DNA from: Mycolicibacterium sp. lyk4-40-TYG-92
Lineage (GTDB): Bacteria; Actinomycetota; Actinomycetes; Mycobacteriales; Mycobacteriaceae
Direction of reading: 5' to 3'
DNA length: 64,000 nucleotides
NCBI RefSeq assembly: GCF_030209435.1
Contig: NZ_JARVRX010000003.1
Coordinates: 62,001-126,000 of the forward strand
Position numbers and translations under genes: made by a program. Positions 8,361-16,669 of the stretch are shown here, piece by piece. Position 1 is the stretch's first letter. Each line of letters begins with the position of its first letter. The notes beneath the pieces are model-generated. The model was given only the letters and a program-made list of their open reading frames with translations. It was not told the DNA's origin and ran no database searches.

Positions 8361-9572
8361 CTAACCTCGGTGGATGCTGCCGGGGACAGCCGTGCGACAG
8401 TTCCACCCAGTTCGCCTGCGGCGCTTGGCCGCTAGGTCGACTGCCCGAACAAACACGGGCGACAAATTCCGCCAGAACACCTCCGTCGTGAACTCGGACT
8501 CGACCCGAGTCCAGGCAGCGAACCCGATCTTGTCTATGAGGCCAGGCTCGTCGAGTACCCGCAATATCGCTTGTTGCAAGCTCACCTGGTCGCCCGGCGT
8601 GACCAGGAAGCCGGACACTCCGTCCTCGATCATCTCCACCGCGCCGCCATGCCGGGCCGCAATGACCACACATCCGCTACGCATGCCTTCCAGCACCACG
8701 GTAGGCAAGGGATCAGGAAGTATCGACGGAACCACGACAACGTGCATCGAGTCGAAAAGGGCTGGAATGTCTGAATGGAAGCCAACCGCCCGTATTTGGC
8801 CGGACAGCCCCCGACTGTTGATGGCCGATTCGATCTCATCGGTGCGCCACAGCTCGTTCGGCACAGGTTCGCCGGCGATGACGAACTCGACAGGCGCACC
8901 TTGCGAGGCGAGTCCGACTGCAGCGTCAAGGAATACGCCATACCCTTTCCACTCGCTCAACCGACCGGCAAAGCAGACGCGAAGCGGCACCACGCTGGGC
9001 TTTACGGGAAGCGCACGCGGCGCGATTCCATTGCGTAGCAACGTGACGTGTGGCGCAGCGTCGGTACTGCCGCACAAGTGCCGAAGTACCGCCCCCGACA
9101 CAGCGATTACCTGGTCGGCGGTAAGCGGCAACTTTCGAAAGAGCCACGCCAGCCCGCGGGGATGCTCGATGATCTCGTGGACATGCCAAATAAGGCTCCA
9201 GCGACGCTTCCGGCCCAGGAAAGCGCCGATGATAAGCGCCGACGTATTGACGTAGACGATCTCGGGATCGAACGCCCTGATCTGCTGGCGCACGAACCAG
9301 CGGGCCTTCGCGAGGCCGGCGAGGTACTTCAGCAGGTTGCTTTTGGTCAGATACCGTCGCCTCGCCGTACCCAACGGTCCGTGCCGGACGGTGACGCCGA
9401 TTTCGGTCAAGCGATCTGTCAACCATCCGGGGCCCGCGTCGTCGGGCAGCAGTACGTAGACCTGCGCCTGCATTTGGCACAGGTACTTCGCCACCGACAA
9501 GAGCACCCGGTCAGATCCGTAAGCTTCGTCTGCCGGATGCAGAAGCAATACGCGACTACCGGACTTGAGCAC
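8361..9572 (-). CDS. Family 4 glycosyltransferase
   Basis: A 403-residue GT4 enzyme. It begins with the nucleotide-sugar fold strand SRVLLLHPADEAYGSDRVLL. It has LIWHVHEIIEHP in the N-terminal domain and, in the C-terminal domain, LRVCFAGRLSEWKGYGVFLDA, EFVIAGEPVP and the VVPSILPDPLPTVVLEGM block with the conserved glutamate. The start is the GTG at 9572. It is the promoter-proximal gene of the leftward pair with 7182-8357. It should act at the cytoplasmic face of the membrane on a lipid-linked glycan. Confidence 0.83.
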   Translation of the reverse strand: MLKSGSRVLLLHPADEAYGSDRVLLSVAKYLCQMQAQVYVLLPDDAGPGWLTDRLTEIGVTVRHGPLGTARRRYLTKSNLLKYLAGLAKARWFVRQQIRAFDPEIVYVNTSALIIGAFLGRKRRWSLIWHVHEIIEHPRGLAWLFRKLPLTADQVIAVSGAVLRHLCGSTDAAPHVTLLRNGIAPRALPVKPSVVPLRVCFAGRLSEWKGYGVFLDAAVGLASQGAPVEFVIAGEPVPNELWRTDEIESAINSRGLSGQIRAVGFHSDIPALFDSMHVVVVPSILPDPLPTVVLEGMRSGCVVIAARHGGAVEMIEDGVSGFLVTPGDQVSLQQAILRVLDEPGLIDKIGFAAWTRVESEFTTEVFWRNLSPVFVRAVDLAAKRRRRTGWNCRTAVPGSIHRG

Positions 9573-10004
9573 GACACTCCATCCGGCTCCACGTGCAACA
9601 TGTTTTCGACGCAGACGCCTTGCTTACCGTCCCCGTGATGGTCGGGCACATCTGTAGCGCTCTCCCCGACGTCGGGGCTGACGCGCTCCCTTCACAAGCA
9701 CTTGGCTTCGGGTTTTCTCGGCACGAACGCACGGTTGCAACTGTAGTGTTGTACGCAGATTCAGTTGGCCTAACTTCACAGTAATTACTTGGTATTTCAG
9801 CGGGATCCAGGATCTGCTGACCGTCATGGGAACGACGTTGGATGCCTTGAGCACATCGAAATTGGTGTCACCGCTACCCCGTCGATTTGCTCAGGACTTC
9901 TACACAACTCCAGGATTCGGCGGCGCCTGGTCCTACGGGAGCGCCGCCCGAGGATCAGCAGACGCCGGCGCCCAGGCGGGTGCCAGAAGTGGGGTTCGAT
10001 CACA
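9573..10004. other. Divergent intergenic region, no gene
   Basis: This 430-base stretch lies between a leftward glycosyltransferase operon and a rightward flippase gene, so it should hold both promoters. It includes an AT-richer segment near 9765-9800. A rightward frame remains open through part of it, but its translation up to about 10004 is arginine- and proline-rich and unlike a flippase N-terminus, so I treat it as non-coding. Confidence 0.45.
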
Positions 10005-11558
10005 TTGACAGAATCCGAGGAAGCACGGCCGACAAAGGGCGCAACGTCACTCAAGCTGGGTTCCGCTGTCCAAATGCTTCCAATTGTGGCCGGTTACAGC
10101 GTCCAGATCGTCTGCACCCCGTACGTCGTCGCGCGGCTTGGCCTGCACGATTTCGGCGTCTGGGCCGTCACCGGAGCAATCGTGCAGTACGGCGCGCTCC
10201 TCGATCTGGGCGCGGCACGAGCCACTGTCCGATATGTGGCCTTGTTCCACACCAAAGGCGATGTCAGGGGTCAGGGCAGTGTCCTCACCATGTGCTTCGG
10301 GATGCTGCTTGCGATCTGGGCAATCCTCAGCGGCGCAGCAGTATTGGCAGCAGAGCCCATGACTCATGTGCTTGGGTTGGATGATCCGGCGTTGACGCGC
10401 TGCCTGTTTCTGAGTTCGATCTCGATCTTGATTCTCGGCATCCTGGGCTGGGTGCTGACAGCTGCATCTATCGGTATCGGCCGGGTCGTACCGACAACCG
10501 TCGGCCTGGCCATCTTGTCGGTACTTCAAGCGTCCGGAGGCGTCGTGGCGCTGGCATTGGATCCGACATTGCGGGCGTTTGCCTATGGGTCCGTCGCCGG
10601 TTCAGTCCTTGGTTGTGCTGTGGTGCTCGTCATCAAACTTGGCGGCGAACGCCGAATACCCTTCGCCATCCCGACGCCGGCGTTGATGCGTGAATATTTC
10701 GGCTATGCACTGACGTCGCAGGTCGCGGCCGCCGCCGATACGTTGGTATTGCAATCGGGAAAGATCATCGCGGGCCTCATGATCGGACCTTCCGCGGCGG
10801 GCGTCTATGAGCTTGCCAATCGGCTCGCGATGGGGGCGCAAGTCTTGGGCAGCGCCTCAGCATCCACCTTGACCCCGCACCTGACGCAGAGTTACATCAC
10901 CGGTGGCATGGACGGTGTCCTCCGCCAGTACGAGCATCTCACTCGGCGCAACACATCAGTCGCACTGATCTTCCCGTTTGCTATGGCTGCCACCGCTTTG
11001 TCGGCGATCACCGTTTGGCTCGGCCACGATCGCCAGCAGGTCACCGTCGTATTGCTCGCGCTACTGGCCGGAATAGCCGTCAACCTGTCGACCGCAATAT
11101 GTTCATGCACGCTATCGGCAATCGGCAGGCCGGCAGTGATCGCGCAAGTGTCGGTGGTCACCGGCATCATTCAAACGATCGCCGCAGTAGCCGCCACATA
11201 CTTCTGGGGATTCGCGGGACTCGCTGGGGCACTTGCCATCTGCGTTCCTATCGCGAAGTTCCTCGGCCTTCGCTATGCGCATCTGAAGCTCAACATCCCG
11301 TTGAAGCTGTACACCCGTGGTGTTGCGGGACCCTTCGCCGCCGCCGCTATGGCGGCCATAGCCGCTCTACCCTTCAATTTGATAGCGGAGACCGACGACC
11401 GCAGGTCGGCCATCTTGCCCTTCTGCGCATCGGCCGGGGTGTTCTTCGCAACCTATTTATTCGTCAGCTGGAAGCGTGAATACTTACCCGAGATGCCGCT
11501 TCCTTCGAAATGGCGCGCAGCATTCAAAGGGAAAGGCCTGCCCAGCCGAAGCCGGTAG
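10005..11558 (+). CDS. Wzx-type polysaccharide flippase (MATE/MOP family)
   Basis: A multispanning membrane protein of about 517 residues from the polysaccharide-exporter (MOP) superfamily. About twelve to fourteen hydrophobic segments begin with SAVQMLPIVAGYSVQIVCTPYVVARLGLHDFGVWAVTG, the conserved opening of Wzx-like flippases. The likely role is to turn the lipid-linked repeat unit made by this locus to the outer face of the membrane. I take TTG at 10005, after an AAGTGGGG-like box, as the start because upstream residues look non-coding; the frame is open back to 9789. The C-terminus ends in a basic cytoplasmic tail. No Wzy-type polymerase is obvious in the window. Confidence 0.8.
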   Translation: MTESEEARPTKGATSLKLGSAVQMLPIVAGYSVQIVCTPYVVARLGLHDFGVWAVTGAIVQYGALLDLGAARATVRYVALFHTKGDVRGQGSVLTMCFGMLLAIWAILSGAAVLAAEPMTHVLGLDDPALTRCLFLSSISILILGILGWVLTAASIGIGRVVPTTVGLAILSVLQASGGVVALALDPTLRAFAYGSVAGSVLGCAVVLVIKLGGERRIPFAIPTPALMREYFGYALTSQVAAAADTLVLQSGKIIAGLMIGPSAAGVYELANRLAMGAQVLGSASASTLTPHLTQSYITGGMDGVLRQYEHLTRRNTSVALIFPFAMAATALSAITVWLGHDRQQVTVVLLALLAGIAVNLSTAICSCTLSAIGRPAVIAQVSVVTGIIQTIAAVAATYFWGFAGLAGALAICVPIAKFLGLRYAHLKLNIPLKLYTRGVAGPFAAAAMAAIAALPFNLIAETDDRRSAILPFCASAGVFFATYLFVSWKREYLPEMPLPSKWRAAFKGKGLPSRSR

Positions 11559-11592
11559 ACAAGTCGGTCTTGGCCGCGACACCGGCGTAGTT

Positions 11593-12258
11593 CTAGTTCG
11601 GCGTCTCGCTGTCTGGCCGCCGCCGGTCGAGACGTACGGCAAGTGGTGCCACGACGGTCTCACCGGCAGCAACGTCATGCATCACCGTCGCGTTGGCCCC
11701 GACTGTGGCGCCGTCGTGCAGGGTGATCGGCCCGAGGACAATGGCGCCGGCCGCGACCCAGACTCGGTCACCGAGCGTCGGCCGGCCCTTGGCGGTGTAG
11801 CCGATACTCACCTGATGGTTGATCCAGCAATGGCTTCCGATTGACTCGGCGCTGACGATCGTCCCCACTCCGTGCTGAATGAACAGCGCGGGGCCGATGC
11901 TGTCGGCAACAAGTTTGGGGTATGCAGGCGGCCGATACATCACGTACAGGATGAGGCGGACCGGCAACGGCGCACACCGTAGTCGGTAGTGCACCAATGT
12001 CCGGAACTCAGGCAGCATGCTGCTCAGATATGCGAATCGTGAGGACCAACCGAGTGCCTCGAGTTCGCGGTCCCCAAGGCAACGCACCCACCAATCGACA
12101 TCCGCGGCAACTGTCGCCGCAGCCTCAGATCTGTTGACGCCAAACCGAAGTGGGAACGTCCAGAAGCGCATGAGCGGAACCAATCTCATCCGAACGCTAC
12201 GCCCCATGCATCGAATTCTAATGGACCTGGGGCAGCCGATGGCGCCATCTGAATCCAT
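11593..12258 (-). CDS. Serine acetyltransferase-like left-handed beta-helix acetyltransferase
   Basis: A 221-residue acetyltransferase. The C-terminal half (from about residue 125) is a hexapeptide-repeat left-handed beta-helix: GPALFIQHGVGTIVSAESIG, then SHCWINHQVSIGYTAKGRPTLGDRVWVAAGAIVLGPITLHDGATVGANATV. The order of blocks resembles CysE, but the context argues for acetylation of a sugar rather than cysteine synthesis. The N-terminal 110 residues are helical. ATG at 12258 is used; an ATG at 12207 (MGRSV) is an alternative. It is convergent with the flippase gene and lies just downstream of a leftward methyltransferase. Confidence 0.75.
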   Translation of the reverse strand: MDSDGAIGCPRSIRIRCMGRSVRMRLVPLMRFWTFPLRFGVNRSEAAATVAADVDWWVRCLGDRELEALGWSSRFAYLSSMLPEFRTLVHYRLRCAPLPVRLILYVMYRPPAYPKLVADSIGPALFIQHGVGTIVSAESIGSHCWINHQVSIGYTAKGRPTLGDRVWVAAGAIVLGPITLHDGATVGANATVMHDVAAGETVVAPLAVRLDRRRPDSETPN

Positions 12259-12315
12259 TCGACCAGGTTATGTTCGCAGCGCTACGAGCGGGTCGCTGCC
12301 GGTCCACGCCCCGGA

Positions 12316-13311
12316 TCAGCGCTCCCCGCAGGTCAATTCGACTGCCAGGAATGGCGCCAACGGTGTTGCGCCCAGCCAGCTTGGCAGATGATTCAGATAG
12401 AAGCGTGCCGCGGGCACCACCCACCCTGCACGCGCTGAACCGACACGCACGAATTGGAAATAGTTCGCCATGCTGAGTGGACGGATCTTGCTCGCACCCG
12501 CCGCGCGCGCCATTCGCCGAACCTCGGCGAAAGACATCAACGGGTGCGGCCCCCAGGTTGGGTGAAGGCAGAGGTGCGTTCGCTCGAAGAGACGGTGCCC
12601 AAACTTGCTCGTTGACCAGTCATGTGCTGGATCCAACGGGAAAAGCTTATTTGGCGCGACGATGATGGCTCGGCCGCCCGGCTTCAGGACCCGCATCATT
12701 TCGCTGATGTAGCGCTGGCGGTCAGATTCTCGTACCGCCGGCGGGTCTGGCTCACCAATGTGTTCGATGACACCGAAGGACCAGACCAGGTCGAACATGT
12801 CGGACTCGAACGGAAGATCCAGTGCGGAGCCGGACACCACGCGCTCAGGACTCGCCTCAGCGCTCTGCCAGCCGGGCAGGTTACCGGGGAGGTCGACTCC
12901 CCAAGCATCGATCGTCGGGCATGACTCGACGATTGACTTTCCGATTGAGCCGGTTCCACATCCGATGTCCAGCGCGTTGTGGTCTCCCGGTCGCAGTTGA
13001 CGGACCAGCCACCGCTCGGCACGATCGGCTGCGCCGCAATCTATCTGCTCAGCCAAGTAGTCGTCGGATGGAACAAGCGCAATGGTCGACGAATGCGGCA
13101 TCAAATTGAGATAGCCGCCGTCAAGCAGTGGATAAGTTATCGAGCAGGTCCGACAGACGGCGCCTGCCTCGTGACGGTCCAAGTTTCCATGACATTCAGG
13201 GCAGGCTATTGGACTCACGAGCGGCAGCCTTTCGGCCGTTCCTTCGATGCTCACTGTCGAAGTATGCCACGCCCGGATTCCTCGAAACTGCGTTTTCTCG
13301 TTGTCCCCCAA
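12316..13311 (-). CDS. Methyltransferase with N-terminal zinc-ribbon (Trm112-like) segment
   Basis: A class I SAM-dependent methyltransferase. An N-terminal CPECHG...CRTC pair of CxxC motifs at about residues 38-57 forms a Trm112-like zinc ribbon. Motif I is ALDIGCGTGSIGKSI; the later blocks are FDLVWSFGVIEHIGEPDPP and RVLKPGGRAIIVAPNKLFPLDPAHDW. The final segment LPSWLGATPLAPFLAVEL suggests membrane proximity. The frame opens with TTG at 13311, and GTG at 13254 is a plausible alternative start closer to the zinc ribbon. It shares the 'PNK-FP' block with the gene at 1524-2162, so the two may act on related acceptors. Confidence 0.75.
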   Translation of the reverse strand: MGDNEKTQFRGIRAWHTSTVSIEGTAERLPLVSPIACPECHGNLDRHEAGAVCRTCSITYPLLDGGYLNLMPHSSTIALVPSDDYLAEQIDCGAADRAERWLVRQLRPGDHNALDIGCGTGSIGKSIVESCPTIDAWGVDLPGNLPGWQSAEASPERVVSGSALDLPFESDMFDLVWSFGVIEHIGEPDPPAVRESDRQRYISEMMRVLKPGGRAIIVAPNKLFPLDPAHDWSTSKFGHRLFERTHLCLHPTWGPHPLMSFAEVRRMARAAGASKIRPLSMANYFQFVRVGSARAGWVVPAARFYLNHLPSWLGATPLAPFLAVELTCGER

Positions 13312-13553
13312 GTATCTTTTGCGACTGACGGCCGGGTGTTCGCAAACGGCTCAGCGGTGAGCGACGGACGACGTTTCGGCCTTCAACAATCGAACGAATC
13401 TGCACGCTAAGGTCTTTCGACAGACATCCAAACTGGCTACTCGAGTATCACCAGCGCGATTAGAAGTCCGGCGCCGTGCGCGATTCGAACAGTTACCCAT
13501 TACGCCTATACGCCACACCGAGCAAGCCCTGAATCGCTCGAATGCCGATTCCG

Positions 13554-14750
13554 CTACATGGCGAGCCTCTGGGAACCAACAGGGTTCGGGACTGGAATGT
13601 TCAGCGCCGCAGCACGACTCAGGATGGGATGGACTTCGGCGTGCGCCGCGACGCCGCGCGCTTCCATCACAGCGCGCATTGCACCGTCATAACTGCGGGC
13701 AACCTGCGCCCACGAATAGTGCTGGGCAGCCCGCAGCATGCCGGCGTGCGATTCCTGCTCCCGCGCAGCGCGATTATCCATCAAATGAAGCACGGTCTTG
13801 GCGATCAGTTCCGGGTCGTCAGAGACAAACTCACCTGCAGAACCGAGCACCTCCCGGTTGTAGTCGGTGTCGCGCGCCAGAATCGGCGCACCTGCGGCCA
13901 TCGCCTGCACCAATGCCGGGTTGGTCCCGCCGACGCTGTGACCGTGGAAGTAGAGACCGGCGTGTTGCCACAGCGCAAGCAACAACTCGTCATCGTGCAC
14001 ATGTCCCAGCCAGGTGACCGAAGGATGGGCGGACAGACGTCGGGCAGTGTCGTCCAGCTCACCGCCGTATCCGGAGCTCCCGACGATCACCACGGGGTAT
14101 TGTTCGGCGATCGCCGGCACCGCCTCGAAGAACTGCGACACGGTGTTCTCGGGAACGAATCTCGTTACTACCAAAACGTATTCGCGATGGTTCAGGCCCC
14201 CTGGCACCGGTAGCTCGGCCGTGATGTCGCCGCCATAAGGAATGAAAGTCCCCTCGGCGCCAAAGGTGTCTTTCCAGTACTTGGCGATCCGGCGCGCATC
14301 AAAAACAAGACCGTCCGCCCACTGCGCCGTACACTCGGCAGCCCGTCTATAGACCTTCTTGGCGAGGGGACTCCACTTATCGCGTTCCCATTCCAGCCCA
14401 TCGACATTCACCAACGTCGGGATACCACGCGCCCGCAGAATCGGGAGAAAATACCCATTCGCGCAATTCATGATCAATGCGACGTCAGGCTTGCGCACGG
14501 CAGCGTCCAAGGCAGCGGTCAGACCATGCGACAGCGTGCTCAGCTTTTGCGTCTCCATACCCCACGTGACCCGTCGCTTGATACGCGGATCCAAAGTGGG
14601 GTCGTCCGGCTTCGTGGCGCCGCGCCTGCCATATACCGTGACGTCCCAGCCCATATCTGCGAGATCTGGTGCAAGTTTTCGGACGGCCGTCTCAAATCCC
14701 CCGTAATAACTGGGGTACCCGCGCGTTCCGATTATTGCTACTGAAGACAT
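13554..14750 (-). CDS. Family 4 glycosyltransferase with DUF1972 N-terminal domain
   Basis: A 398-residue GT4 glycosyltransferase whose N-terminus (MSSVAIIGTRGYPSYYGGFE) is the DUF1972 signature found in Cps2T/WsaF-like rhamnosyltransferases. The C-terminal Rossmann domain includes YVLVVTRFVPENTVSQFFEA, PVVIVGSSGYGGELDD and the conserved YFHGHSVGGTNPALVQAMAAGAPILA donor-binding block. The start is an unambiguous ATG at 14750. RmlA next door supports an activated rhamnose or another dTDP-hexose as donor, but this is inference. It is followed upstream by a long AT-rich spacer. Confidence 0.84.
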   Translation of the reverse strand: MSSVAIIGTRGYPSYYGGFETAVRKLAPDLADMGWDVTVYGRRGATKPDDPTLDPRIKRRVTWGMETQKLSTLSHGLTAALDAAVRKPDVALIMNCANGYFLPILRARGIPTLVNVDGLEWERDKWSPLAKKVYRRAAECTAQWADGLVFDARRIAKYWKDTFGAEGTFIPYGGDITAELPVPGGLNHREYVLVVTRFVPENTVSQFFEAVPAIAEQYPVVIVGSSGYGGELDDTARRLSAHPSVTWLGHVHDDELLLALWQHAGLYFHGHSVGGTNPALVQAMAAGAPILARDTDYNREVLGSAGEFVSDDPELIAKTVLHLMDNRAAREQESHAGMLRAAQHYSWAQVARSYDGAMRAVMEARGVAAHAEVHPILSRAAALNIPVPNPVGSQRLAM

Positions 14751-15201
14751 CAGGCCCCCGATCTAGACCAAGCTCCAATGGTGCGGAAGCGGGCTTCTAA
14801 TGGGAATCCGATGGAACCCACATGAAGGCCCGATACGAGGGCGATGCTACGACCACAGCGGACCATCAGGAAGCTCTTTCGCGAAGTTTTTTGCTAAACC
14901 GTCAATATAGTTTTATTGCTTTTCGTTAGCCTGTTTTATCGATTTCTAGACCAGCAATCAATTGAGTATTTGCATGAGCAACTTCAGCCATTGCCGTCCA
15001 CCAAGCACGCCGGGGTCGACCTAAACTAACAGGAACGTTAAATAATTGCAGGTCAGGGCTTCGCGGAATCCGGTACCTGCGGTCCCCGCGTAGGCGACTC
15101 TCCCCTTGCCCACCAGCCTCGAGGGGTAGCCGCAGCGGGGCTCAGCAACGTCTCGCCAGACTGCGCCGCACGCGGTGCCAGATCGGCCGATAGACCGCCA
15201 T
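14751..15201. other. AT-rich intergenic region
   Basis: No gene is visible in these 450 bases between two leftward genes. The stretch 14881-14940 has 20 G/C in 60 by hand count (33%), far below the surrounding DNA, with runs such as GTTTTTTGC and TAGTTTTATTG. It is a good place for the promoter of the glycosyltransferase gene at 13554-14750 and for binding of an AT-preferring nucleoid protein such as Lsr2. Confidence 0.5.
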
Positions 15202-16077
15202 TCACCACCCACTATCCAGAAGATCGAGCAGGTAGGAGCCATAGCCCGACCGTACGAGCCGCTCAGCTCGCTCCCGGAGCTCGTCGTCGGTGAGGAAGCC
15301 CTGTCTCCATGCGATCTCCTCGGGGACGCCGATCTTGAGCCCCGTCCGCCGCTCCATGGTGCGGACGAACTCTGCCGCATCGGTCATGTGGTCAACCGTT
15401 CCGGTATCGAGCCACACCGTCCCGCGGGGTAGCACCTGCACGTGCAGCTGGCCCCGCTCCAGGTACCGCCTGTTGACGTCGGTGATCTCGTACTCACCGC
15501 GATCACTCGGCTTCAAGTCCCGCGCGATCGACACCACGTCATTGTCGTAGAAGTAGAGGCCAGGAACAGCGTAATTACTTTTGGGTACTTTGGGTTTTTC
15601 CTCAAGAGAGACCGCCAATCCATTGGCGTCGAACTCAATGACGCCATAATCACTCGGCTCCGCCACCCAATACGCGAAAATTGCGCCACCATCGACTGCG
15701 TTGAAATACTGTAGTCGAGTACCCAAACCCGTGCCGTACAGCAGATTGTCACCTAGTACGAGCACGACTTTATCCGCGCCGATAAAGTCCGCACCAATAC
15801 AGAATGCCTGCGCCAGCCCGTCCGGGGACGGCTGGCGTGCATAAGTGATCGATACGCCGAATCGCGACCCGTCGCCCAAAAGACGCTCGAAACTGGGCGC
15901 ATCGAAAGGCGTTGTTATTACCAGGATGTCGCGGATCCGCGCCAGCAGCAGTGTCGACAGCGGGTAATAGACCATCGGCTTGTCATAGACCGGAATCAAC
16001 TGCTTGGACACACCCAGCGTGATCGGGTGCAGTCTGGTGCCTGACCCGCCCGCTAGGATGATGCCCTTCACGGGCAT
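15202..16077 (-). CDS. rmlA: Glucose-1-phosphate thymidylyltransferase
   Basis: RmlA makes dTDP-glucose from glucose-1-phosphate and dTTP, the first step towards dTDP-rhamnose and other dTDP-deoxyhexoses. The 291 residues show the full set of family motifs: [80 protein letters not shown] and [11 protein letters not shown] choose the ATG at 16077, which gives the usual family length; the open frame runs on to 16419, but those residues have no family similarity and overlap the divergent phosphatase. No rmlB, rmlC or rmlD is in the window, so dedicated sugar-converting enzymes must lie elsewhere. Confidence 0.93.
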   Translation of the reverse strand: MPVKGIILAGGSGTRLHPITLGVSKQLIPVYDKPMVYYPLSTLLLARIRDILVITTPFDAPSFERLLGDGSRFGVSITYARQPSPDGLAQAFCIGADFIGADKVVLVLGDNLLYGTGLGTRLQYFNAVDGGAIFAYWVAEPSDYGVIEFDANGLAVSLEEKPKVPKSNYAVPGLYFYDNDVVSIARDLKPSDRGEYEITDVNRRYLERGQLHVQVLPRGTVWLDTGTVDHMTDAAEFVRTMERRTGLKIGVPEEIAWRQGFLTDDELRERAERLVRSGYGSYLLDLLDSGW

Positions 16078-16111
16078 ATCGTGGCACGTCAAGGCCGTGC
16101 GCACGGGATTA

Positions 16112-16127
16112 TTAACGTTTGCGTTAA
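16112..16127. promoter_or_regulatory. Inverted repeat in the rmlA/phosphatase divergent region
   Basis: The 6-bp arms TTAACG and CGTTAA are separated by TTTG and are perfectly complementary. The repeat lies 35 bases upstream of the rmlA start and 20 bases before the proposed phosphatase start, in a locally AT-rich segment. It could be an operator for both genes or part of the phosphatase leader. Function is not shown by sequence alone. Confidence 0.4.
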
Positions 16128-16147
16128 GGCTCTTTTGGGAGGTCGAC

Positions 16148-16660
16148 CTGCGCATCCTCTTCGTCTGCACCGGAAACATCTGCAGATCCCCTACGGCAGA
16201 ACGACTTTCAGCGGGACTGGCCGCGCAGATGGGCATCCCCGACTTCACCGCGTCGAGCGCGGGAATCCACGCCGTGATCGGCCATCCGATCCATCGCTTC
16301 GCGGCTGAGGTCTTGATCGGACTCGGCGGCGATCCCGCGAACTTCGCCGCGCGACAGCTGACTCCGCGCATCGCCTCCGATGCCGACCTCGTCCTCACCA
16401 TGACGTCGGCCCACCGCACAGCCGTCCTCGAACTCGCGCCGCGTCAGCTTCGGAGGACATTCACCCTCGGCGAGGCCTCGCTCCTGGCTTCCACCTACGG
16501 GGCACGCACAGTTGCCGACCTCGCTCCGCTACGCCTCCGCCTCAACGAACACCAGCCGGTCGAGATCGCTGACCCCATTGGGCGGGACCTCGACGCCTTT
16601 GAGGCAGTGGGTGAACAGATCGCCGCGCTGCTACCGCCGGTGATCGCGCTGACCCGCTAA
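16148..16660 (+). CDS. Low-molecular-weight protein tyrosine phosphatase (Wzb-like)
   Basis: A small phosphotyrosine phosphatase of about 170 residues. The P-loop [10 protein letters not shown] (catalytic C and R of CX5R) lies at the very N-terminus, and the general-acid region appears to be EIADPIGRD near the end. In polysaccharide loci this family (Wzb/Etp) dephosphorylates the chain-length tyrosine kinase. No Wzc-like kinase is in view. No ATG, GTG or TTG fits the family N-terminus. A GTG at 16097 would add 17 residues, whereas CTG at 16148 gives the classical (M)[14 protein letters not shown] start and has a GGGAGG box five bases upstream. It is divergent from rmlA. Confidence 0.8.
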   Translation: MRILFVCTGNICRSPTAERLSAGLAAQMGIPDFTASSAGIHAVIGHPIHRFAAEVLIGLGGDPANFAARQLTPRIASDADLVLTMTSAHRTAVLELAPRQLRRTFTLGEASLLASTYGARTVADLAPLRLRLNEHQPVEIADPIGRDLDAFEAVGEQIAALLPPVIALTR

Positions 16661-16669
16661 CCGGACCAC

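Noticed and set aside
13467..13555. Possible tRNA on the minus strand, suggested by a TTCGAAT loop-like sequence
   Set aside because: The bases flanking the loop cannot form a five-base T stem, and no acceptor stem or anticodon arm can be folded.
601..16077. Glycopeptidolipid biosynthesis locus
   Set aside because: No non-ribosomal peptide synthetase, MmpL/MmpS or Gap-type gene is present, and the flippase plus glycosyltransferase set indicates a different glycan.
16078..16419. N-terminal extension of RmlA up to 16419
   Set aside because: It would overlap the phosphatase gene on the other strand, and RmlA family proteins start at the GIILAGG strand, as given by ATG 16077.
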